From an uncultured bacterium (lineage in GTDB: Bacteria > Bacteroidota > Ignavibacteria > Ignavibacteriales > Melioribacteraceae): a DNA stretch of 7,709 nt. The notes under the pieces were generated by a model. That model had not been told where the DNA came from and searched no databases. It saw nothing but the letters and a program-made list of their open reading frames with translations. Position 1 is the first letter of the stretch. Each line of letters opens with the position of its first letter. Position numbers and translations under genes: made by a program. This document shows positions 1 to 6,795 of this stretch, piece by piece. The stretch covers positions 1 through 7,709 of the forward strand of contig CALDDL010000125.1 of assembly GCA_937936675.1 (NCBI GenBank), written 5' to 3'.

Positions 1-647
1 GAAGAAGGTCGATCCGAAGACCTTTGAGAGCCCACCATTACTATCGGCACAGGTGAATTTTGAACCATAAAAGAAAGAATTGCAGCGGTATGATGCATCG
101 TATCGGTACCATGCCCGATTACAATTCCTTCTACACCTTTTTCAATTTCGCGTCCGATCGCCTCGGCAGTACCTTTCCATTGATCGGGACCCATATTTTC
201 AGAAAACACACCATAGAGTTTTTCGGTTTCGAGATTGCAATAATCTGCGAGTTCAGGCACTGAGCCATAAAGTTCTCCCGGAGAGAATGCAGGTATTACC
301 GCACCGGTACGATAATCCAATCTACTAGCAATTGTACCGCCCGTACCAAGAAGTTTAACTCTCGGTTTTTTAGGATCAACAGGAAATTCTTTTTCAGGAA
401 TTTTATAATGAGCTTCTTTCCTTCCGAATATACTAATATCTTTAATCGATTTAGCGGCGATGCCGATATTATAACCGACATTTAATTTTATTACGATATG
501 AAGTGGATCTGCTGTCTCCGAGCGGGGTAATATTATTCCTTTGAAATTTCCTTTATCGGTAATTAATTCCACATCGCTCCAAACTAATGCCTTAAATTTT
601 TTCAATGTTTCTAATGCTTTGCCTCGGTAACCTTTGTAATCGCTCAT
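1..647 (-). CDS. gatD: Glu-tRNA(Gln) amidotransferase subunit D (GatD), asparaginase-like; 3' end outside window
   Basis: The first 215 residues are present; the gene runs off the left edge. In archaea GatD releases ammonia from glutamine or asparagine and passes it to GatE, which converts Glu-tRNA(Gln) to Gln-tRNA(Gln) in the cytosol. Residues 1 to about 92 form an N-terminal domain (MSDYKGYRGKALE...) that ordinary bacterial asparaginases lack. The asparaginase fold follows: GTGGTIASRLDYRTGAV (101-117) holds the first catalytic threonine T105, HGTDT (179-183) holds T181 and D182, and VGSQRSSDRPS (205-215) is typical of GatD. The 76-residue spacing of T105 to T181 equals the spacing I recall for the Methanothermobacter enzyme. 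The catalytic lysine would lie outside the window. The start at 647 gives the complete N-terminal domain; only a weak GGGA precedes it. It follows mfd by 26 bp, so it is probably co-transcribed. A stand-alone asparaginase role is the main alternative. Confidence 0.9.
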   Translation of the reverse strand, partial: MSDYKGYRGKALETLKKFKALVWSDVELITDKGNFKGIILPRSETADPLHIVIKLNVGYNIGIAAKSIKDISIFGRKEAHYKIPEKEFPVDPKKPRVKLLGTGGTIASRLDYRTGAVIPAFSPGELYGSVPELADYCNLETEKLYGVFSENMGPDQWKGTAEAIGREIEKGVEGIVIGHGTDTMHHTAAILSFMVQNSPVPIVMVGSQRSSDRPS

Positions 648-673
648 TATTAGTCCCGTTATTAGTGATTATG

Positions 674-3600
674 CTAATTAGAAATAATTTTACTTAATTC
701 TCCTACAAACTCTATTAGATATTTTAATATTCCCTCAGGAGAATTAATTTTATTTGTCATCTCAAGTTTTAGTGATTCATTCGTTTGAACGAGTTTTACT
801 TCTTTAGAATATTTTACATTAACGTACTCAAGTAATTTAACAAACTTTTCTTTATAGAAAGATTCTTTTTCTCCTTTTGGTAGAATTAATGCAATACGAT
901 TTCTTTGAATAACAATTCTTTCGAGCATGGCATAAGAAGCATGATAGCGAAGAATGGCAGTCATAATCACACGCTCTACAATCGGAGGAGTCTTACCGAA
1001 CCGATCCTCCATCTCTTCTTTAATTTCATCGACTTCTTCGAGGCGCATAATAGAAAATAATGCAGTATAGAAAGAGAGGCGGTCGGCTTGATCGGGCATA
1101 AAACCTTTTGGTATTCCGATCTCGAAATAGGAATCGATTGTAGGTTCGCTCCTTTCGATTTGCTTTGGAAGATCTTTGAATACATCCTTAAATTCGTCCT
1201 GTCTAAGTTCTTCTACAGCTTCATCGAGTAGTTTCATATAAGTATCGAAACCAACAGAATCGATATTCCCGCTTTGTTCGGTGCCTAGTAGATTGCCCGC
1301 ACCCCGAATTTCAAGATCGCGCATCGCAAGATTAAATCCTTCTCCCAAATCGGTATATTCTTCGATTGCCTGCAATCTTTTTACGGCTTTCTTAGAAATT
1401 GAATCCAAAGAAGGAACAAGAAGAAAAGCATAAGCTTGACGATCACTTCTTCCTACACGACCTCTTAATTGATGAAGCTCTGCTAACCCGAATCGATCCG
1501 CACGATTAATAATAATTGTATTTACATTTGGAATATCTAGTCCTGATTCGATAATTTTGGTCGCTACTAAGACGTGATATTTTTTATTTAGAAAATCATA
1601 AATAACTTCTTCTAACTGTGCAGGCTTCATCTGCCCGTGTGCCACTCCGAATGAAACGCTAGGCATATACTTCTGTAAAAATCCTGTAATTTTTTCAATC
1701 GATTGAACTCGGTCATGAACAAAATAAACCTGACCGTTTCTTTTTATTTCGGTATTTATCCAATCGCGAACTTTCTTGATATCGAATATATCCACTCGTG
1801 TATAAATCGGTTGCCTATTCGGCGGAGGAGTAGCAATAATCGAAAGATCGCGCGCACCGAGTAAAGATAAATTTAGTGTTCGAGGAATCGGAGTAGCAGA
1901 AAGTGTAAGCGAATCAACATTTGCCTTTAGAGATTTTAATTTCTCTTTATGCATTACACCAAAGCGATGTTCCTCATCTATAATCAGTAATCCGAGATCT
2001 TTGAATTTTATATCTTTTGAAAGGATGCGGTGAGTGCCAATTAAAATATCCACTTCACCTTTTTCAAGTTTCTCAAGTGTTTCATTTTGCTGCGTTTTTG
2101 TTTGGAATCGACTCATTGCTGCAACTCGAACCGGGAATCGAGCAAGACGATCTTTGAAAGTATTATAATGTTGTTCGGCTAGGATTGTAGTCGGTACAAG
2201 TAAAGCAACTTGTTTACCATCATTGATTGATTTGAATGCTGCTCGCACCGCTATTTCCGTTTTCCCGAATCCCACATCGCCGCATACTAGTCGATCCATC
2301 GGATTGCGTCCTTCCATATCGAGCTTTACTTCTTCTGTTACTTTGGATTGATCGGGTGTATCTTCATAAAAAAATGATGCTTCTAATTCCTTTTGCCATA
2401 TAGAATCGCTGCTGAAAGCATATCCTTCTGATGATTTACGTTTTGCATATAAAGTAATTAATTCGCGTGCGGCTTCTTTAATCTGTGCTTTTACTTTCTT
2501 TTTGGTTTTTTTCCATTCACCGCTTCCGAGAGATGAAAGTTTTGGAGGTATATTGTCTTTCTGAGAAAATTTCTTCACTAATGAGAAATAGTTTAGATTA
2601 ACATAAACCACACCACCTTCGGCATAAAGAATTTTTATCGATTCCTGTTCGATATCGCCAATTTTAATATTTTCGAGACCGGCATACATACCGATACCAA
2701 AATTTTGGTGAACAACATAATCGCCTTTTTTTATTGAGGCTAAATCTTTAATGCGCGATTTTTTTACTTTCGATTTTCCGGGTAGTTTCGTGCGGTATGG
2801 CTTATTAAAAATCTGATAATCGGTAACGAGAAATAGATGATCTGGCTTTGAATAAAAACCACTTTTAATGGGAAAAACAGCAACCTTAATATTTCCCGAT
2901 AATATCATCTCCGAAAGTTCTTCTTTATATTCGGAAAGCAGATCGATCAACCTTCTTACTTGAAGTTCATTTTCTACGGCAAGGACAATCTGATTATTCT
3001 TTTTCCTTTGCTCGGAAAGTATATTAAAAAAGAGTTCAAAATTAGAATTGATTGGCTGTATTTCGCTTATCTGAAGATTAATTCTATTGCCGCTTTGTTC
3101 CAGTTCTTCTTCAATTATCCAGCGGCAGTTATGAGCAAAAAGATCATCTAAACTGAATTGATTTTCGATTTTTGGTTTTTCGTCTTCTATCGATGACGTT
3201 TTTTTTCTATCCGAATAAAGTTCTTCTCTTATAGATGCATCAATTTCTATGGTCTCTTCGCTCTCTTCTTCTTTTTCTGAATCAGAGGGAGAGAAGAAAT
3301 GACTCAGCTCGAATTGAGATGCAAATACAAGAGGGCTATCAAGATAATTAAAAATATTTCCTGATTCATTACTCTCGGATGAATCGATAATAGCAGCGAG
3401 AGTAACACTCTCTACTTTATTTAGAGAACGTTGACTATCGGAATCAAAATAACGGATCGATTCTAAGAAGTCTCCATCAAATTCTACTCTACAGGGCATC
3501 TTTTCGCTGAATGACCAAAAATCGATTATCGACCCTCGAATTGCATAATCTCCCGGATCCTCTGCAAATTTCTCTTTATTATAATTTAGTAAATTTAGAT

Positions 3601-4033
3601 ATTCCACCAGTTCATCATAACTAGGTTCACCGCCCGCAGTTATAGTTGTGGTTCTATTACTTAATTCGTTCTTCGATGGAAGTTTAATCCTTAATACTTC
3701 ATAAGTGGAGATAGCAATAAACTTATCTTTATTGCTAATTACAGTCAATCTCTCTTGAATAGATTCTTTTGAAAAATCATCAATTTGAACTACGAAATCT
3801 GTAAATCCAAGAAGAGAGAGTTCAACGGCTAATTCATGGACTGATTGGATTGAAGGTAATAAAATTAATATATGATTATTATCTGAGAAAATTTCTGAAA
3901 CAAAAAGGGCTTTTGATGAACCATAAAATTGGCTTACGGTGATTTTGCCTTTTTGATTCTTGAGTAAAGAAAGTTGTTCTTTTAATTCTTTTGTAAATGC
4001 AGGATTTTCTAAAAGGGGAAAAATATTTTTCAT
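674..4033 (-). CDS. mfd: Transcription-repair coupling factor Mfd
   Basis: Complete, 1119 residues, close to the usual 1100-1180. Mfd is a cytosolic DNA translocase that binds RNA polymerase stalled at lesions, pushes it off the template and recruits UvrA for nucleotide excision repair. In order: a UvrB-like region (about 1-330, including GDYAIRGSIIDFW at 161-173) whose own ATP site is degenerate, as usual in Mfd; an acidic linker (about 251-290); the RNA-polymerase-interacting domain beginning GDYVVHQNFGIGMYAG (437-452); then the RecG-like motor with Walker A GDVGFGKT (585-592), DEEH box (686-689), LSATPIPRTL (711-720), motif VI QLRGRVGRS (855-863) and the TRG element with RGAGNLLG (910-917); and the C-terminal regulatory domain (about 965-1119). 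All motor residues look intact. The stop is TAG at 674-676. The ATG at 4033 gives a normal N-terminus, with no Shine-Dalgarno sequence upstream. It diverges from the Lon-like gene and leads into gatD. Confidence 0.98.
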   Translation of the reverse strand: MKNIFPLLENPAFTKELKEQLSLLKNQKGKITVSQFYGSSKALFVSEIFSDNNHILILLPSIQSVHELAVELSLLGFTDFVVQIDDFSKESIQERLTVISNKDKFIAISTYEVLRIKLPSKNELSNRTTTITAGGEPSYDELVEYLNLLNYNKEKFAEDPGDYAIRGSIIDFWSFSEKMPCRVEFDGDFLESIRYFDSDSQRSLNKVESVTLAAIIDSSESNESGNIFNYLDSPLVFASQFELSHFFSPSDSEKEEESEETIEIDASIREELYSDRKKTSSIEDEKPKIENQFSLDDLFAHNCRWIIEEELEQSGNRINLQISEIQPINSNFELFFNILSEQRKKNNQIVLAVENELQVRRLIDLLSEYKEELSEMILSGNIKVAVFPIKSGFYSKPDHLFLVTDYQIFNKPYRTKLPGKSKVKKSRIKDLASIKKGDYVVHQNFGIGMYAGLENIKIGDIEQESIKILYAEGGVVYVNLNYFSLVKKFSQKDNIPPKLSSLGSGEWKKTKKKVKAQIKEAARELITLYAKRKSSEGYAFSSDSIWQKELEASFFYEDTPDQSKVTEEVKLDMEGRNPMDRLVCGDVGFGKTEIAVRAAFKSINDGKQVALLVPTTILAEQHYNTFKDRLARFPVRVAAMSRFQTKTQQNETLEKLEKGEVDILIGTHRILSKDIKFKDLGLLIIDEEHRFGVMHKEKLKSLKANVDSLTLSATPIPRTLNLSLLGARDLSIIATPPPNRQPIYTRVDIFDIKKVRDWINTEIKRNGQVYFVHDRVQSIEKITGFLQKYMPSVSFGVAHGQMKPAQLEEVIYDFLNKKYHVLVATKIIESGLDIPNVNTIIINRADRFGLAELHQLRGRVGRSDRQAYAFLLVPSLDSISKKAVKRLQAIEEYTDLGEGFNLAMRDLEIRGAGNLLGTEQSGNIDSVGFDTYMKLLDEAVEELRQDEFKDVFKDLPKQIERSEPTIDSYFEIGIPKGFMPDQADRLSFYTALFSIMRLEEVDEIKEEMEDRFGKTPPIVERVIMTAILRYHASYAMLERIVIQRNRIALILPKGEKESFYKEKFVKLLEYVNVKYSKEVKLVQTNESLKLEMTNKINSPEGILKYLIEFVGELSKIISN

Positions 4034-4061
4034 TCTTTATACTTTTTAAAATAAATAGACC

Positions 4062-4086
4062 ATTCCCAACCCAAAATGGGGGGAAT
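4062..4086. repeat. Imperfect inverted repeat ATTCCC...GGGAAT
   Basis: ATTCCC (4062-4067) pairs with GGGAAT (4081-4086), and CCCA (4070-4073) pairs with TGGG (4077-4080) around an AAA loop, with a two-base AA bulge on one side. A further partial copy, ATCCC, follows at 4091-4095. It lies upstream of both divergent genes, nearest mfd, and has no T-run on either side, so it does not look like a terminator. It could be an operator or an mRNA hairpin if mfd transcription starts further upstream. Function is not shown. Confidence 0.4.
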
Positions 4087-4097
4087 TACAATCCCAA

Positions 4098-4115
4098 ATA
4101 TAAATTAATTTATAT
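4098..4115. repeat. Perfect 18-bp palindrome in the divergent promoter region
   Basis: ATATAAATT at 4098-4106 is followed with no spacer by its exact reverse complement AATTTATAT at 4107-4115. The symmetry stops at A4097/G4116. It lies 64 bp from the mfd start and 73 bp from the lon-like start, a position fitting a binding site for a dimeric regulator acting on either or both genes. It is made only of A and T in an AT-rich stretch, so chance is a real alternative. Confidence 0.4.
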
Positions 4116-4188
4116 GAAGAAAATAATAAAACAAAAATTCTATAAAAGCAGTATATTTTAATACTGAAAGAACATATACGGGAAAATT

Positions 4189-6795
4189 ATGCCTCTAAAA
4201 AAAGCTTCTAAACCGACGGAACTAAATCCGGAAGAATTAAGATGGGTCTGCGATCCGGAAATTTTTGAATTTGAAACTACATCTCACCTAAAACCGATTG
4301 AAGGAATTGTAGGACAGGAAAGAGCACTAAAAGCATTAAAGCTTGGTGTGGAATTAAAAAGCCCCGGTTATAATATTTTCGTAACCGGTTTATCCGGTAC
4401 GGGTAAATTTACATCAATAAAATCAGTATTAGAATCGATTAGTCCGGATTGCTCTCAACTAAAAGATTATGCTTATGTAAATAATTTTAAAGATAGAGAC
4501 AGACCAACGCTATTAGAATTTCCTGCGGGCAAAGCTGTTGAATTCAAAGAAGCATTATATAAAGCAATTAAATTTTTGCAGGAAAAAATTCCTCTATTTC
4601 TTAGCAATGATCCATTTATCAGTCAAAAGAAAAAGCTGCTCGAAGAATTTGGTACATCGCAATCTGCCATAATGAATGAATTCGAGGAAAAACTCAAAAA
4701 AGATAATTTTACTCTCGGGCAGGTGAAAGTGGGTGAACTTACTCGTCCCGAAATTCTTGCCGTAATTGAGAATGAACCTGTATTTATGCAGCAACTAGGC
4801 GAATACGTTAAAGGAGACAAAATCACTAAAGCCCAGGCGGATGATTTTATTAAAAAATATTCATCCTATCAAGAAGAACTTGCTAAAGTATTTAAGCAAA
4901 GTCTTAAGCTTAGCCAAACATATCAAGAAAAAATTACTGAACTCGAAAAATCTTTTGTAGCGAATGTTATTCATATAACTATGGATGAGATTAAAAAAGA
5001 ACATAAGAGTGAAAAAATTATAAATTATCTTGAGGAAGTCGAAGAGGATATCCTCTCTAATCTTGAGATATTCAAAGGACAAAAACCCGCTACCGAAGAA
5101 ACTCAAGAGGGTCTCGTGGTCGATTATCTTAAAGAGTATGAAATTAATATAATACTTGATAATACAGGCGTAAAATCGTGTCCTGTTGTTCTAGAAACAT
5201 CTCCTACATACAATAATATTTTCGGTACAATTGAAAAATTTTCCGATGGAAGAGGCGGGTGGTATGCAGATTTTACTAAAGTAAAAGCAGGTTCTTTATT
5301 GAAAGCTAATAATGGCTTTTTAATTTTGAATGCTTTAGATGCATTTAGTGAAAATGGAGTTTGGAAAGCATTAAAAAGAGTTTTGCTTTATGGAAAATTA
5401 GAGATTCAGGACCTTGCTACTGTTTATCAATTTTCTCCAAGCGTATTGAAACCAGAATCGATCGATATTGAATGTAAAATAATACTTGTAGGGAATAATT
5501 ATATCTATTCTGTTTTATCTGATTATGGCGATGACTTTAATAAAATTTTCAAAGTCAAAGCAGATTTTGATTACGAGATTGAACGAAATGAACAATCAAT
5601 ATTTGAATACGCTCGATTAATAAAAAAATTAATTGAGCAGGAAAAATTATTGGAATTTGATAAAACTGCAGTTGCACGTATTACAGAATATGGAGCTAAA
5701 TATTCCGGAAGACAAAATAAACTTACAACAAGATTTGCTTATATAGCGGATTTGGTGAGAGAATCAAATTTTTGGGCTAAAGATTATGGAAATAAAACAG
5801 TAACAAACTATCATGTGGATCAGGCTTTTCTTGCTAAAAGGGAAAGACACGGTTTATATGAATCAAAAGTTCAAGAGATGCTTGATAATAAAATTATCTT
5901 AATAGATACAACCGGAGAAAAAATCGGAATGATTAATGGACTTGCCGTATATGGCAGCGAATCATATTCATTCGGAAAACCGACTCGAATTACCGCCACT
6001 GTATCTTTGGGAAATGGATCTTTTATAAATGTTGAGCGGGAATCGGGGCTAAGCGGAAGCACACATAATAAAGGAGTTTTAATCATCTCGGGTTATTTCA
6101 AAGAAAAATTCGGACGTAAACTTAATCTTGCCTTTAATGCAAATATAGTATTTGAACAAGGTTATGGAATGATTGATGGAGATAGTGCTTCTATTACCGA
6201 AATATGTGCTATCTCATCAGCTCTTTCTCGCCTTCCTATTAAGCAATCAATAGCAATAACCGGTTCGGTAAATCAGAAAGGTGAGATACAACCTATCGGT
6301 GGCGTCAATGAAAAGATTGAAGGCTATTTTGATGTCTGTTCAAAAAGGGGACTTGATGGAACTCAGGGAGTAATAATTCCTATTCAGAACGTTAAAGACC
6401 TAATGTTAAAGCAGGCAATAATAGATGCGGTTCAAGATAGGAAATTTCATATCTATCCCGTGGCAAAAGTGGAAGAAGCTATTGAGATATTATTCGGAAT
6501 AGAAGCAGGAATTGCAAATTCACACGGCGATTATCCATTAGGAACTGTATTTGGTGAAGTGGAGAAGGAACTTAAAGAGATGAGAAGAACAGCAAAGGGT
6601 GAACATGAAAAGAAACCGCATCCACATCATAATGCGGAAAAAGATAAAGAAAAACCGGCTCCTAAGAAAAAGAGTCCACCTAAACCGAAACCTAAACCGG
6701 TTCCGAAACCCACTCGTGTTCCTAAGAAAAAGCCGGTGCCTAAGCCTATTCCCAAACCGGTATCAAAATCGACAAATAAAAAGGGAAGAAAATAA
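4189..6795 (+). CDS. Lon-related ATP-dependent serine protease (AAA_32 plus Lon proteolytic domain) with Lys/Pro-rich tail
   Basis: Complete, 868 residues. It belongs to the Lon-like family with an AAA module carrying a large insertion, not to classical LonA: the LonA N-terminal substrate domain is absent. The N-terminus (LNPEELRWVCDPEIFEFETT, 12-31) fits the family, supporting the ATG at 4189. In order: IVGQERALKAL (40-50); Walker A GLSGTGKFT (67-75), with Phe where Ser/Thr is expected; a charged, probably helical coiled-coil insertion (about 140-305); LLKANNGFLILNALD (370-384) in the Walker B position, lacking the usual DE; VGNN and FKVKADFD (434-461); a sensor-2-like GRQNKLTTRF (507-516); and the protease domain (about 570-770). 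Its Ser-Lys dyad is S666 in GDSAS and K709 in GGVNEK, 43 apart as in E. coli Lon (679/722). Residues 803-868 are a Lys/Pro-rich tail. No signal peptide or membrane segment, so cytosolic. Likely role: ATP-dependent degradation of damaged or regulatory proteins; substrates unknown. It abuts pyk. Confidence 0.93.
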   Translation: MPLKKASKPTELNPEELRWVCDPEIFEFETTSHLKPIEGIVGQERALKALKLGVELKSPGYNIFVTGLSGTGKFTSIKSVLESISPDCSQLKDYAYVNNFKDRDRPTLLEFPAGKAVEFKEALYKAIKFLQEKIPLFLSNDPFISQKKKLLEEFGTSQSAIMNEFEEKLKKDNFTLGQVKVGELTRPEILAVIENEPVFMQQLGEYVKGDKITKAQADDFIKKYSSYQEELAKVFKQSLKLSQTYQEKITELEKSFVANVIHITMDEIKKEHKSEKIINYLEEVEEDILSNLEIFKGQKPATEETQEGLVVDYLKEYEINIILDNTGVKSCPVVLETSPTYNNIFGTIEKFSDGRGGWYADFTKVKAGSLLKANNGFLILNALDAFSENGVWKALKRVLLYGKLEIQDLATVYQFSPSVLKPESIDIECKIILVGNNYIYSVLSDYGDDFNKIFKVKADFDYEIERNEQSIFEYARLIKKLIEQEKLLEFDKTAVARITEYGAKYSGRQNKLTTRFAYIADLVRESNFWAKDYGNKTVTNYHVDQAFLAKRERHGLYESKVQEMLDNKIILIDTTGEKIGMINGLAVYGSESYSFGKPTRITATVSLGNGSFINVERESGLSGSTHNKGVLIISGYFKEKFGRKLNLAFNANIVFEQGYGMIDGDSASITEICAISSALSRLPIKQSIAITGSVNQKGEIQPIGGVNEKIEGYFDVCSKRGLDGTQGVIIPIQNVKDLMLKQAIIDAVQDRKFHIYPVAKVEEAIEILFGIEAGIANSHGDYPLGTVFGEVEKELKEMRRTAKGEHEKKPHPHHNAEKDKEKPAPKKKSPPKPKPKPVPKPTRVPKKKPVPKPIPKPVSKSTNKKGRK
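6661..6780 (+). repeat. Two tandem 60-bp imperfect repeats coding a 20-residue PKKK unit
   Basis: Copy one is 6661-6720 (residues 825-844) and copy two is 6721-6780 (residues 845-864). Both begin with the same 12 bases, CCTAAGAAAAAG (PKKK), and share the later ACCGGT-containing block. By hand count 38 of 60 bases and 13 of 20 residues agree. The exact 60-base spacing suggests an in-frame duplication that has since diverged, though low-complexity PK coding could produce part of the similarity. Confidence 0.6.
6782..6789 (+). promoter_or_regulatory. Possible ribosome binding site of pyk
   Basis: A purine run, AGGGAAGA, lies about six bases before the pyk ATG, inside the last codons of the lon-like gene. 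It is a weak match to AGGAGG but is the only Shine-Dalgarno-like sequence before any start in the window, and it fits the start at 6796. Confidence 0.35.

Larger units (their letters stand above)
4034..4188. promoter_or_regulatory. Divergent intergenic region with promoters of mfd and the lon-like gene
   Basis: This 155-bp gap separates the two divergent start codons, so it must hold the leftward mfd and rightward lon-like promoters. It is very AT-rich apart from a C/G-run block at 4062-4095. Weak candidates only: rightward, TATATTTT at 4152-4159 resembles the Bacteroidota -7 element TAnnTTTG with one mismatch, but no TTTG sits at the expected distance. Leftward, TTTG (4075 to 4072) is followed after 18 bases by TATTTTAA (4053 to 4046), a poor -7 match that would put the mRNA start almost at the mfd ATG. 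Neither start codon has a clear Shine-Dalgarno sequence; GGGA at 4180-4183 before the lon-like ATG is the nearest thing. Confidence 0.6.
6595..6792 (+). other. Lysine/proline-rich C-terminal tail of the Lon-like protease
   Basis: Residues 803-868 contain 22 Lys and 17 Pro in 66 positions, with two Arg and only five acidic residues, so the segment is strongly positive and should be disordered. The first part is His/Glu/Lys-rich (KPHPHHNAEKDKEK), the rest is PK-repeat-like. The reading frame stays open through to a TAA abutting pyk, so this is not a frameshifted end. Such tails can bind nucleic acid, membranes or acidic proteins; nothing here decides which. Confidence 0.85.

Noticed and set aside
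60..328. Two overlapping rightward open frames near the left edge.
   Set aside because: They lie antisense to gatD, whose translation is clearly recognisable; the peptides resemble nothing.
4062..4086. Rho-independent terminator.
   Set aside because: The hairpin is upstream of both divergent genes and no T-run follows on either strand.
4594..5106. Leftward open frames of 66-81 codons.
   Set aside because: Antisense to the lon-like gene; Phe/Ser-rich composition is what the reverse of Lys/Glu-rich coding DNA produces.
6595..6795. Frameshift or assembly error creating the Lys/Pro-rich end.
   Set aside because: The frame ends exactly at the pyk ATG, the composition is regular and repeated, and base usage does not change.
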